Source of the DNA: an uncultured Eubacteriales bacterium | Lineage (GTDB): Bacteria > Bacillota > Clostridia > Oscillospirales > CAG-272 | Assembly (NCBI GenBank): GCA_934402395.1 | Contig: CAKRTQ010000019.1 | Location: 1 to 46,445, forward strand | DNA length: 46,445 nucleotides | Direction of reading: 5' to 3' | Part shown: piece by piece, positions 23,137 to 32,588 of the stretch | How the letters are laid out: the number at the start of each line of letters is the position of its first letter | How positions within the stretch are numbered: position 1 is the stretch's first letter | Position numbers and translations under genes: made by a program | Notes under the pieces: model-generated | Databases searched by the model: none | What the model was told of the DNA's origin: nothing | What the model saw: the letters and a program-made list of their open reading frames with translations, nothing else

Positions 23137-25746
23137 ATGGAATGGACATCTTTAAACGACATACGCGAAAAATACCTTTCCTTTTTTGAATCAAAAGGAC
23201 ATCTGCGTCTGCCGTCCTTCCCGCTTATACCTCACAACGACAAGAGCCTGCTTCTCATAAACTCGGGCATGGCTCCGATGAAAAAATACTTCACGGGCGA
23301 AGAGGAGCCGCCGCGCCGCCGCGTTACGACCTGCCAGAAGTGCATCCGCACCCCCGACCTTGAGCGCGTCGGTCACACCGCGCGTCACGGAACTTTCTTT
23401 GAAATGCTCGGCAACTTTTCCTTCGGCGACTATTTCAAGGAACAGGCAATAACCTGGGCATGGGAATTCCTCACCGAGGTCATGGAGATACCGGCGGACA
23501 AGCTCTGGCCCTCCATCTACGAAAACGACGACGAAGCATTCTCCATCTGGCACGACAAGATAGGCGTGCCCGCCGAGAGGATCGTCCGCCTCGGCAAGGA
23601 GGACAACTTCTGGGAGCACGGTTCGGGTCCCTGCGGTCCCTGCTCAGAGATCTACTTTGACCGCGGCGAAAAATACGGCTGCGGCAAGCCCGACTGCCGC
23701 CCCGGCTGCGACTGCGACCGCTACATGGAGATATGGAACAACGTTTTCTCCCAGTTCAACAATGACGGTCACGGCAACTACACCGAGCTGAAGCAGAAAA
23801 ACATCGACACCGGCATGGGTCTTGAGCGTCTTGCGTGCGTTATGCAGGGCGTTGACAATATGTTTGAGGTTGATTCCATACGCAAGATACTTGACAAGGT
23901 GTGCGAGATCGCGGGCAAAACCTACGGCGCCGACAAAAACGATGACATCTCCATCCGCGTCATCACCGACCACATCAAGAGCTCCATGTTCATGATAGCC
24001 GACGGCGTTATCCCCTCGAACGAGGGACGCGGCTACGTGCTGCGCCGCATAATCCGCCGCGCATCGCGCCACGGCAAGCTTCTCGGCATAGATCGTGAAT
24101 TTCTCACCGATGTTCTTACCGTTGCCATTGGCGAAAACTACAAGGCTTACCCCGAGCTTGACGCCAAGCGCGACTATATAATGAAGGTCATCTCGATCGA
24201 AGAGCAGCGCTTCCATGCCACCATCGACGCGGGACTTGACATTCTCTCAGGCATGCTCGCCGATGCGAAGAAAAAGCACGCCGACACGCTCTCCGGCGAG
24301 AGCGTATTCAAACTTTACGACACCTACGGCTTCCCCATCGATCTCACACGAGAGATCGCGGAGGAGGCAGGACTTGAAGTCGATGACGAGGGATTTAAAG
24401 CTCTTATGCTCGAGCAGCGCAACCGCGCCCGCGCCGCACGCGGCAACATCGGCGGCTGGGATGCCTCGCAGAAGGATCTGCTGAGCGGTCTGCCCGAGAC
24501 GGAATTCACCGGCTATGCCGAATATAAGTCCGAGGCAAAGGTCGTGGCGATAATCGCCGACGACATGCTTTGCGAGGAAGTCACCGAGGGCGATTTCACA
24601 CTCGTTCTCGACCGCACCCCCTTCTACGGTGAGGGCGGCGGTCAGGTCGGCGACAGCGGTATCATCTCTGCCGACGACATGACGGTCATTGTAAACGACA
24701 CCAAGAAGACCGATGGCATCTATTTGCATATGTGCACTCTCCGCAAGGGTGTTATCCGCGTCGGCGACAGCGTGAGTGCCGGTGTAAACGTTGCGCGCCG
24801 CGAGGCGATACGCCGCAACCACTCCGCGCTCCACCTGCTTCAGGGTGAGCTGCGCAAGGTCCTCGGCACGCACGTTGAACAGGCAGGCTCGTATGTCGAT
24901 GAGTTCCGCGGACGCTTTGATTTCACCCACTTCTCCGCCGTCGAACCCGAGGAGCTGCGCCGCGTCGAAGACCTCGTGAACGCAAAAATACTTGAGGGCA
25001 TTCCCGTTGAGACGGTCGTCACCGACATTGACGAAGCAAAAAAGATGGGCGCCATGATGCTCTTCGGCGAAAAGTACGGCAAGATCGTGCGCGTTGTGAA
25101 GATGGGCGATGCCTCAACCGAATTCTGCGGCGGTACGCACGTTAACAATACCGCAAAGATCGGACTTTTCCATATCGTAAGCGAATCCTCGGTCGCCGCC
25201 GGCGTGCGCCGCATAGAGTGCGTGACCGGTTTTGAATCGCTGAAGCAGCTCCGCGAAAAGGATGCTCTGCTTGCAGAGACCGCGCGTGAAATCAAAGCGC
25301 AGAACGTCGGCGAGCTGACGAAGCGCGGCGCGGCGATCGTTGCCGAGGTGAAGGAGCTGAAGCGCGAGATCGAAGCTCTGAATGCAAAGATCGCCTCCTC
25401 CAAACTTGACGCTATAATGTCTGCCTCGGTCGATCTCGGCAAATACAGACTTGTGCGCGGAAAGCTTGAGGGCATGAATGTTGCTGCGGCACGTTCACTT
25501 GCCGATGAGATCAAAGCCGCTCACCCCGACACGGTCGCACTGCTTGCAGTGATATGCGACGGCAAGCTTAACTTCGTCTGCGCTGCGGGAGCCGATGCTG
25601 TAAAGGCAGGCGCGCACGCGGGCAAGCTCGTATCGGCGGTCGCTGCAGTTGCCGGCGGCAAGGGCGGCGGACGTCCCGACTCGGCAATGGCAGGCGCTCC
25701 CGATCTTTCAAAGGTCGATGAAGCACTTGACTCGGCTGCAAAATAA
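23137..25746 (+). CDS. alaS: Alanyl-tRNA synthetase
   Basis: The product (869 aa) charges tRNA-Ala and edits mischarged Ser and Gly. The class II catalytic domain occupies ~1-440 (INSGMAPMKKYF, motif 2 RHGTFFEMLGNFSFGDYF, GMGLERLACV). The editing domain carries HSALHLL and CGGTHV, the four metal ligands. The C-terminal C-Ala domain ends with GGGRPDSAMAGAP. A small Cys cluster, CGKPDCRPGCDCDRY (~183), is inserted as in many clostridial enzymes. AAAGGGC precedes the ATG. It is monocistronic and divergent from spoIIIA. Confidence 0.98.
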   Translation: MEWTSLNDIREKYLSFFESKGHLRLPSFPLIPHNDKSLLLINSGMAPMKKYFTGEEEPPRRRVTTCQKCIRTPDLERVGHTARHGTFFEMLGNFSFGDYFKEQAITWAWEFLTEVMEIPADKLWPSIYENDDEAFSIWHDKIGVPAERIVRLGKEDNFWEHGSGPCGPCSEIYFDRGEKYGCGKPDCRPGCDCDRYMEIWNNVFSQFNNDGHGNYTELKQKNIDTGMGLERLACVMQGVDNMFEVDSIRKILDKVCEIAGKTYGADKNDDISIRVITDHIKSSMFMIADGVIPSNEGRGYVLRRIIRRASRHGKLLGIDREFLTDVLTVAIGENYKAYPELDAKRDYIMKVISIEEQRFHATIDAGLDILSGMLADAKKKHADTLSGESVFKLYDTYGFPIDLTREIAEEAGLEVDDEGFKALMLEQRNRARAARGNIGGWDASQKDLLSGLPETEFTGYAEYKSEAKVVAIIADDMLCEEVTEGDFTLVLDRTPFYGEGGGQVGDSGIISADDMTVIVNDTKKTDGIYLHMCTLRKGVIRVGDSVSAGVNVARREAIRRNHSALHLLQGELRKVLGTHVEQAGSYVDEFRGRFDFTHFSAVEPEELRRVEDLVNAKILEGIPVETVVTDIDEAKKMGAMMLFGEKYGKIVRVVKMGDASTEFCGGTHVNNTAKIGLFHIVSESSVAAGVRRIECVTGFESLKQLREKDALLAETAREIKAQNVGELTKRGAAIVAEVKELKREIEALNAKIASSKLDAIMSASVDLGKYRLVRGKLEGMNVAAARSLADEIKAAHPDTVALLAVICDGKLNFVCAAGADAVKAGAHAGKLVSAVAAVAGGKGGGRPDSAMAGAPDLSKVDEALDSAAK

Positions 25747-25769
25747 AACCGAATTACCCGAACAATTTA

Positions 25770-25814
25770 AAATGCACTCTGCCGGCGCGCGTTGCGCGCC
25801 GGCAGAGTGCATTT
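25770..25814 (+). terminator. Terminator of alaS
   Basis: A 21-bp perfect GC-rich stem (25770-25790 with 25794-25814) ends in ATTTGTTTG. It lies 24 bases after the alaS stop. Confidence 0.9.
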
Positions 25815-25832
25815 GTTTGTATTCGACCCCGT

Positions 25833-25875
25833 AAAAAGGATATCCCACCCGGAGGACCGGATGGGATATCTTTTT
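25833..25875 (-). terminator. Terminator of the ABC transporter operon
   Basis: AAAAAGGATATCCCACCCGG pairs with CCGGATGGGATATCTTTTT, giving a T-run on either strand. It sits five bases after the stop codon of the last permease gene. Confidence 0.85.
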
Positions 25876-25879
25876 GGTA

Positions 25880-27007
25880 TTAGTCTGCGGTAAGACCCGA
25901 ACGTTCAATACCCTGAACCAGATATCTCTGGCAGAAGAGGTACATGATAACGAGCGGGAAGATTATCACAAGACCGCACGTATTACGTATTGCAGCGTAG
26001 TACATATTCTGTCCGGGGTAGTTCGTTTCAAGGACCTTCGGGATCTCGACCATATCGGGCATGAGCTTGATAAGCTTGGTGTTCGTAATGAACAGAGTGG
26101 TGTAGAAGTCGTCGGTCCACTGCCACGAGAACGCGAACAGGAAGACGGTGATCATCATCGGCACCGAAAGCGGGAGGATGATCTGGATGAAGGTACGGAA
26201 CACGCCCGAACCGTCGATGTATGCGGATTCCTCAAGCTCATCCGGCACGCCGCGGAAGAACTGACGCATCATGAAGATGTAAAGTCCGTTCTTGAAGCCA
26301 AGTCCGCAGAGGGACATGATGATAAGCGGCCAGAAGGAGTTGTTGAGGTTCATGGCTCCGCTGTCGATAATGCCCTTCACAAAAGCGTTTTTGGACGTTT
26401 CGGGGAAGATATCTATCATTGCAAGGATGTTATTGAGCCATTCGATATTGCCCACGGTCGCGTGACCTGAAAGCAGATGCGTAATGCCCAGCACATCAAA
26501 GAAGCGGAACTTCATGAAGAGGGAGAGCTGAAGAGTCGGATGAGGAACGATCATGGTAAGCATGACGGCAAGGAAGACGTACTTGGAGCCTCTGAATTTG
26601 AACTTTGCAAATCCGTAGCCGATAAGGGTACAGATGAAAGTCTGTATCAGAGCGGTCGATCCCGACAGCACCAGCGTGTTGCGGAATGCTTCCCAATATC
26701 CGTTGGCAAGTATCGCGCGGTAGATATCCAGCGTGAAATGCTTGGGGATAAGTCTGACCGTTACGTCAACGAAGTCTTCGGGGGTCATGAGCGAGCCTGC
26801 GATCATTGAGAAGAAGGGGTAAAGTACGATATAGGAGATACCTACCAGCAGAACAAGTCTGAAAATGTACCAGATAACATTGGTCACAAATGCGCCGTTG
26901 ATGAACTTTGCCTTCAGACGTTCCTTGAGAGGAGTTCTTTCAAACTCGACTTTTATCTTGTTTTTGGATTCCTTCTTAACACGCGGGGATTCCTGCACAT
27001 TATTCAT
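25880..27007 (-). CDS. Carbohydrate ABC transporter permease (MalG/LplC type), second pair
   Basis: The product is 375 aa from ATG 27007 (AGGAGG upstream), longer than the usual ~280-300. A ~35-residue charged cytoplasmic N-terminus precedes the first helix. Six membrane helices follow, with an enlarged external loop (HLLSGHATVGNIEWL to NNSFWPLII, roughly 200-255). The EAA loop reads EESAYIDGSGVFRTFIQIIL, which docks the ATPase. It is the last gene of the operon and forms a heterodimer with the permease encoded 15 bases upstream. No ATPase gene is present, as in CUT1 systems that share one MsmX-type ATPase. Confidence 0.9.
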   Translation of the reverse strand: MNNVQESPRVKKESKNKIKVEFERTPLKERLKAKFINGAFVTNVIWYIFRLVLLVGISYIVLYPFFSMIAGSLMTPEDFVDVTVRLIPKHFTLDIYRAILANGYWEAFRNTLVLSGSTALIQTFICTLIGYGFAKFKFRGSKYVFLAVMLTMIVPHPTLQLSLFMKFRFFDVLGITHLLSGHATVGNIEWLNNILAMIDIFPETSKNAFVKGIIDSGAMNLNNSFWPLIIMSLCGLGFKNGLYIFMMRQFFRGVPDELEESAYIDGSGVFRTFIQIILPLSVPMMITVFLFAFSWQWTDDFYTTLFITNTKLIKLMPDMVEIPKVLETNYPGQNMYYAAIRNTCGLVIIFPLVIMYLFCQRYLVQGIERSGLTAD

Positions 27008-27021
27008 TGTCCTACCTCCTC

Positions 27022-28008
27022 TCAGTCTTTCTTCTGATAGAAGACCACGCTGGAGAATATCGCAGCGACGATTCCGACTATCAGCATAACAATGAGGAAG
27101 TATACCCACGACATTGCCGAGCTGATAACGTTACCGTTGGTCTGTGTGTACTTGTTGGCTATGAACTTCATAACCGTGTTGGAGTCTGTTGTAAACGAGT
27201 CGATTATGGTATAAACACCGTTGACCAGTATCATCGGGCTTATCATCGGGAAGGTTATCTTCCAGAAGGTCTCCCAGCTCGACGCACCGTCGATCTGGCA
27301 GGACTCGTAGATCGCAGGGGAGATGGACTGAAGTCCGGCAAGGAATATCAGCATCTGAACGCCCGAGCGGTTTACTATGTCGTAAATGTTGTTGATAGCC
27401 TTAACGACGTAATCAACGATTTCGGTACCGACCTTCATATTTGCGAACAAATATTCGATGTCGATGGCGGATACAAGATCCGCCGTCGCGCTCTCGCCGG
27501 AACCGTCGTTCAAGCCTTCCACATCCTCGCCCATTTCGGCAATGATGTTTTGTGCGTTGATAGATTCCATAAGACCTGTCGACAGGATAACGGGGATGAA
27601 GAAGATCGCACGGAAGACCGCACGTCCCGCCATCTTCTGGTTCAGAAGAACCGCCATGAACAGCGAGAATATGATGATCGCGGGAATGTCGAACAGAAGT
27701 TCCTGAATACCGAGAACAAGTGTCTGTGCGAATTTGGGATCATCAATGAGAGCCTCGCGGTAGTTCTGCCATCCGACGAACTCTGCAACAAGTCCGCCGC
27801 CGCCCTGAACGCTTATGCGCTCAAAGCTGTACTTGACCGAATCAAAGATAACGGGCAGGTAGATAAGCACGAATCCGATCACGAACGGAAGTACAAACAG
27901 CCAACCGGAACGCGCTTTGCGTCTGTCCAGAGACGCTATGCGGCGTTTTTTCTGTTTCTTTCCGCCCTTGGTGCTCACTGTGTTTTTAAGCTGAATGTCA
28001 TTAGTCAC
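27022..28008 (-). CDS. Carbohydrate ABC transporter permease (MalF/LplB type), second pair
   Basis: The product is 328 aa. GTG 28008 is preferred because GAGAGGTG lies six bases upstream; a TTG nine bases earlier overlaps that site. A basic N-terminus (~35 residues) precedes the first helix. An acidic, Gly/Ser-rich external segment of ~60 residues (around MGEDVEGLNDGSGES) lies between helices, before RSGVQMLIFLAGLQS. The EAA loop is YESCQIDGASSWETFWKITF. It pairs with the downstream permease. The gene starts 16 bases after the DUF5696 gene, consistent with a functional link. Confidence 0.88.
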   Translation of the reverse strand: MTNDIQLKNTVSTKGGKKQKKRRIASLDRRKARSGWLFVLPFVIGFVLIYLPVIFDSVKYSFERISVQGGGGLVAEFVGWQNYREALIDDPKFAQTLVLGIQELLFDIPAIIIFSLFMAVLLNQKMAGRAVFRAIFFIPVILSTGLMESINAQNIIAEMGEDVEGLNDGSGESATADLVSAIDIEYLFANMKVGTEIVDYVVKAINNIYDIVNRSGVQMLIFLAGLQSISPAIYESCQIDGASSWETFWKITFPMISPMILVNGVYTIIDSFTTDSNTVMKFIANKYTQTNGNVISSAMSWVYFLIVMLIVGIVAAIFSSVVFYQKKD

Positions 28009-28024
28009 CTGAAGCACCTCTCTT

Positions 28025-31000
28025 TCAGTTGTTTACATCGAAGTAAGTGGTAACGCCGTTCGACACCTTCACGCCGCCATTCTTGGCGAGCTTGTATGTA
28101 GTGCCGTCAACAGTTACGTTTACATCGAAGAAGTTGTAGTTGAGGATGAAGAATGTGCCGTCCTCGTATATCACCTTGACGATGTTGCCGCCGTCCTCGG
28201 TGTACTTTGTGTACTTGTATCCGTCGTCGTCATCGTCAACAGTGGGGGTCGTGGGTGTCGAAGGAGATGTTGTATCCATTGAGGGAAGCTCGGGGATCTT
28301 TTCAACTATCTCGCTCGCTACCTTATAGCACTCGGATACGATATCGCGTGCCTTGAGGTAGAGCTCCTCGACCTCGGCAGCATACTTGGCGGACTCCTCT
28401 TTGGCATTCCGCACATCCGCCTTGAACTGGTCGGAGTACTGATTGTCGGAGCCGAGAACCTCATCTGCGTAGGCGGCGTTTTCGGCTGCCTTCTTTGCCG
28501 ACTGTCTCTGGTTGGCTATCTTCTTGATAATGCTGTTGATCGTGTTGACCTGACCGGATGCCTTACGCTTTGCGGTGGTCGCCGCAGTGGTGGCATTTCT
28601 GTAATTGGTGGAAGCATCGGTCTTTGCCTTCTTGGCTGCATCGTCTGCTTCCTTGGCTGCGTTGTACTCGGCATCGGCAGCGTCGAACACGGCGCGGTCG
28701 GCATCGTACTGAGCCTTGATCTCCTTCAGCTCATCGGTATTGCACTTGGCGATGGCGTCGTTGAGAGATTTGAGTCTCGTGGCAACGGTCGCGCTCTGTG
28801 ACATATACTTGCTGGCGGAGCCGGAAAGTGCTGCGTTGATACCCTTCAGCTCGCCGAGAGCGGCTGCGCACGCTGTATTGAGCGCATTGACCTTTTCCTG
28901 TGCTGCCTTGTATGCATCGGGATTGGCGTTGCGGTCGATAGCGGCAAGCTCTGCCTTGGCGGCGTTCAGTTTCTCGTAGGATGCAATATACTTTGCGCTC
29001 GCTGCCTTCGCCTCGGGGGTCGCGGCGGCAAGATCGGCATCGTACTTTTCCTTGTTGGTATTGAGAGTATCAAGAGCGGAATCGTAGCTCTTGCGCGCTG
29101 AATCGACAGCGGCAACAAGTTTTGCGTAATCGGTGTACTTTGCGTCATCGATCAGCTTCTTCGCATCGGTGCGTATCTGGGTCTTTTCAAGCAGGATCTT
29201 TGCAGTTTCGGCTGCTGCTGCGGTGGTCTCATCGACAAGCTTTTCGTAGGTCTCGGTATCGGCGACTGCCTTGTGGTAGTCCTCGATATACTTCTTGATC
29301 GTGTCAAGCTGGTCAAACAGACCGCGGTCGGTACGTCCGGTGGTCGGATCAAGCACGGCGCCGGTGCCCTCGTAGCTGTTCCTTACAGATTCAAGCGCAT
29401 TCTTTGCCGTTTCGACAGCGTCGATACGTCCCGAAAGAGCCATTTGACGAAGCTCTTCCTTAAGCTTTTCTTCGGCAGCTTTCTGCTCGGCGCGGGCAGC
29501 TTCCTCGACAGCCTTGATGTCGGCTTCTATCTCGTCAATATCGGGAACACGTTCGCCGATAAGGAATTCGTGACCGACTATCTTGATGAGCTGCAGGTCG
29601 CGGGTAAGCTCATTGAGCTTCTTGTAGTACTTGATTATGTCGTTTTTGAGAATGTCGTAACGCACGGAGTAGTACTGGCTGAGCTGGTAGTCGTCCTTGA
29701 GCTTTTCGTAGTTCTGGTAGCAGATCGTGAAGCTCAGGCTCGCTCCGTTTTCGATCGCCTTGAGGAAGCTGTAAGCAATGTTACCTTCCATGTTGATAGG
29801 CGAGCCAGCCATCTGGACGTAGCTGTGAAGCACAACGCCGATGAAGGGAACAGCATTGCTGGAACGGTTGTAACGGCTGGAGTCCAGCGGTACGTTCATA
29901 ATGTAGTCAACGTACTTCCATGCAAATGCGTTGGCACCGTCGGTCATTACCTCGGAGAAATCCTTAGAAATGGTATTGAACAGATCGGTGGTGAAGCCCT
30001 GCGAGTCGTCGCGGTTGTAAGGCTCATCCTCATCGAAGTCGGAGTTGAGGTCGGTACCGAGTGTTGCCACAGAGATACCGCTCTTGTATCCTTCGGGATA
30101 GTACTTGAGCAGATTTTCGGAGAGCTTGTTGTAGAAGTGCGTGAAATACGCGGGCGAGATCGCCAGCTCAAAGCGTCCTATGTAGGTCTGCTTTGTCGCG
30201 CTGTAATATCTCTTGGATGTGTACTGGTCGTTTATGGTTCTGACAGCGTGCTTTTTGAGCGACAGACCGTCAAACGCCTTATCCTCGCTGGCTCTGACAT
30301 ACACGAAGTCGAAGTCCGGGAAGATGCCGAAGCCCTTCTCCTCAGCGTACTTGACAAGGTCCTCGTAGCCGTCCTTGCCGCCGACCGCCTTTTCCCAGTT
30401 GAGCTTATAAGGCGCGCCGCTGTACATACCGCCGTTGGCATATCCCGTAAGTCTGAACTTGACGTTGTTGACGCCGCTGGCGGACAGCTCGTCGTATATC
30501 GTCTTGATATTGTCGAAGCTGGTCAGGGGAGTCATTACGTTTACGGGGATGGAAAGTATCTTTTCGACAGTTTCAAGAGTGCCGAATGTCTGGAGGTAAA
30601 GCGGAATGTCGCCCGAGATGTCGTTCTTGGTGAGCTGGGTAAGATCGCCCTTCTCAACAAGGTAGTCGCGGTATGCTTTTGCCATGCCCATCCATGTGGG
30701 AGCATAGTAATCGCCGATGCCCTTCTCCTCTGCGATCTTTTCATCGGTCAGCATGATGTAACGGATCTTGTAGTTGCCGACGAACTTACGGGAGGAAACG
30801 ACTGTAAACGGTGAGTTTGCACCTACCGAGATGACGTTGGCAAGGTTCATCGTATCGCGGGGTCTGGGGTAGAACTGCATTTCTACCGAGTTGTACTTGT
30901 GGGTATTGCTGGAGTGGTTCGTGGAAATGGTGGCAAGCGAGTCACCCTCTTCGATGATAGCGACAAAGCCGCGATCCTCGGTGTACTCGGTCTCGACGTC

Positions 31001-32473
31001 TTCGTAAACCGCCGGGGTGATCACCTTTCCGTCCGCATCAAGCTCCGCCTCGGAGACAAGCACACGGGTGGTGCGCTTTTCGTGAGTGTTGGAAACGATA
31101 CCGAAAACGGGGTATCTTATAACTTCCTGATGGCTGCCGGAGATCGTGTGATAGGCGTAATCCTGACCGTAGACCTTACCGTTTATGATCGTTGCGCCCT
31201 TGCCGTTGAGTTCCTCGTGACGGAAGAGAGTGCCCGAACCGTCCGGGAAGAAGTTGTAACCGGTAAATGTATCGGTCTTATCCTTGAGGTAGTAGTTTGC
31301 ACCCGCGCCCATGTAAGGAAGAACGCTGATGTAGGTGAGCTGGTAAAGCGACTCTGTGAAGCGGAGTCCGTTTACCGGAACTCTTACCGAAACGCCCCAC
31401 TTGTCAAGCGTGTACTCGATAGCAAGCTTGAAGAGCGCCGGAGCCTTGTCGCCCTGGTTCTCGTAGCCGGCGTCGGCGTGGTCCTTATCAAGATCCTCAA
31501 ATGTGTACTGAGGAATGTAGGTCTTGATGAGGGCTTCGACATACATGGTCTCGGTGAGCGTTGCATCGGGAGAGAAGATGTATATCGCGTGATCCTTGGT
31601 TATCGGGTAAAGGAGCATCATTTCCTGTCTCAGAGTCTCGGTGGGAGCCTCGCTGAGGTTTTTGCGGTTGTAGTTGGATCTCAGCTTGTTGAAAAGGAAC
31701 CATGTCTGGTTGCCGGTATCGGTAACAAGCTTTGTCCAGAGAGCCTCGTTGTAGTAATCGCGCCAGTTTGCCTCGCTGACAAGTATCGGACCGTCAAGCT
31801 GCTCGCCTGTCTCGCGGGAGAAATACGCGCCGTCTCTTTCAATGCAGAGGTTGGTGTTTATAACGCCCTTTTCGGCAAGCTCGCGGGACTCGGCATTGAT
31901 CTCTGCGGCGAATACGTCGAAGATATCGTTTTCAAGTCTTTCAAGCAGGATCTGCTTCGGCACGAGCATACGGTTTTCCTCACGTCCGATGGTGTACTCG
32001 ACGCGGATACCGTTTTTGATGTTTTTGAATTTGATCTGTCCGCGCTGAGCCGCCTCGGTGAAGCTGTACATATACTTTTCGGTATCGTTATCGGTATATT
32101 TGATAACGATCTGGGAAAGCAGCTGCTTCTTTACCGAATCGGAGCCGGAGCTGTAAACATCGTAGGGGTTGGAGAAGAGTATCTGACCGCTTGCAACATT
32201 CTTTGTCGCAACCTCTCCGGTGAACTTATCGACCCAGAGCTGATACCCGTCTTTTTCATACATGAGATCCATCTCCGCGAGCTTTTCCTCGGGATTTGTG
32301 AACTCGGTGGTGAGATACTTCTCGAGAGTTTTCTCGTAGTCGATCTCATCGGTTTCTTTCTTGGTCTGATCGTCGATCTGATAAACGGGGGTGATCTTCT
32401 TTGCGGAGATACCTATCGTCATCGTACCGAGCAGCATCAGAACAGTCAAGAGTGCCGCTAAAAATCTTTTCAT
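28025..32473 (-). CDS. Exported DUF5696 protein with long coiled coil (1482 aa)
   Basis: The N-terminus is a cleavable signal (MKRFLAALLTVLMLLG..ISAKK). Residues ~70-965 are the DUF5696 region, with FFPDGSGTLFRHEE, then a TIM-barrel-like portion (GIFPDFDFVYVRASEDKAFD; NMEGNIAYSFLKAIENGASL). Residues ~985-1390 are an Ala/Lys/Glu-rich coiled coil. A Thr/Pro/Asp linker leads to the C-terminal strand domain (YEDGTFFILNYNFFDVNVTV) normal for the family. The coiled coil sits between barrel and tail. The barrel resembles glycoside-hydrolase folds, but no catalytic pair could be assigned. Probably surface-associated, it directly precedes the second permease pair, so it may bind or process the imported glycan. 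Confidence 0.8.
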   Translation of the reverse strand: MKRFLAALLTVLMLLGTMTIGISAKKITPVYQIDDQTKKETDEIDYEKTLEKYLTTEFTNPEEKLAEMDLMYEKDGYQLWVDKFTGEVATKNVASGQILFSNPYDVYSSGSDSVKKQLLSQIVIKYTDNDTEKYMYSFTEAAQRGQIKFKNIKNGIRVEYTIGREENRMLVPKQILLERLENDIFDVFAAEINAESRELAEKGVINTNLCIERDGAYFSRETGEQLDGPILVSEANWRDYYNEALWTKLVTDTGNQTWFLFNKLRSNYNRKNLSEAPTETLRQEMMLLYPITKDHAIYIFSPDATLTETMYVEALIKTYIPQYTFEDLDKDHADAGYENQGDKAPALFKLAIEYTLDKWGVSVRVPVNGLRFTESLYQLTYISVLPYMGAGANYYLKDKTDTFTGYNFFPDGSGTLFRHEELNGKGATIINGKVYGQDYAYHTISGSHQEVIRYPVFGIVSNTHEKRTTRVLVSEAELDADGKVITPAVYEDVETEYTEDRGFVAIIEEGDSLATISTNHSSNTHKYNSVEMQFYPRPRDTMNLANVISVGANSPFTVVSSRKFVGNYKIRYIMLTDEKIAEEKGIGDYYAPTWMGMAKAYRDYLVEKGDLTQLTKNDISGDIPLYLQTFGTLETVEKILSIPVNVMTPLTSFDNIKTIYDELSASGVNNVKFRLTGYANGGMYSGAPYKLNWEKAVGGKDGYEDLVKYAEEKGFGIFPDFDFVYVRASEDKAFDGLSLKKHAVRTINDQYTSKRYYSATKQTYIGRFELAISPAYFTHFYNKLSENLLKYYPEGYKSGISVATLGTDLNSDFDEDEPYNRDDSQGFTTDLFNTISKDFSEVMTDGANAFAWKYVDYIMNVPLDSSRYNRSSNAVPFIGVVLHSYVQMAGSPINMEGNIAYSFLKAIENGASLSFTICYQNYEKLKDDYQLSQYYSVRYDILKNDIIKYYKKLNELTRDLQLIKIVGHEFLIGERVPDIDEIEADIKAVEEAARAEQKAAEEKLKEELRQMALSGRIDAVETAKNALESVRNSYEGTGAVLDPTTGRTDRGLFDQLDTIKKYIEDYHKAVADTETYEKLVDETTAAAAETAKILLEKTQIRTDAKKLIDDAKYTDYAKLVAAVDSARKSYDSALDTLNTNKEKYDADLAAATPEAKAASAKYIASYEKLNAAKAELAAIDRNANPDAYKAAQEKVNALNTACAAALGELKGINAALSGSASKYMSQSATVATRLKSLNDAIAKCNTDELKEIKAQYDADRAVFDAADAEYNAAKEADDAAKKAKTDASTNYRNATTAATTAKRKASGQVNTINSIIKKIANQRQSAKKAAENAAYADEVLGSDNQYSDQFKADVRNAKEESAKYAAEVEELYLKARDIVSECYKVASEIVEKIPELPSMDTTSPSTPTTPTVDDDDDGYKYTKYTEDGGNIVKVIYEDGTFFILNYNFFDVNVTVDGTTYKLAKNGGVKVSNGVTTYFDVNN

Positions 32474-32588
32474 GTTTTATTTACCATGCCTTCCTTGGCT
32501 ATTTGTTCCGGGAGCCGGCGCGCAAAACCGCGCATTGATGATCCGCACTTCTGTCTTTTTCATTTTGCGCCCGCGCACTCCCTTCCTG

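Noticed and set aside
23644..25514. Minus-strand frames opposite alaS
   Set aside because: alaS is certain and the antisense products show no recognisable features.
27007..32461. Long plus-strand open frames opposite the permease and DUF5696 genes (for example 29273-30814 and 30899-32461)
   Set aside because: They are antisense shadows caused by codon bias of the real minus-strand genes; no ribosome binding sites or domain-like sequence.
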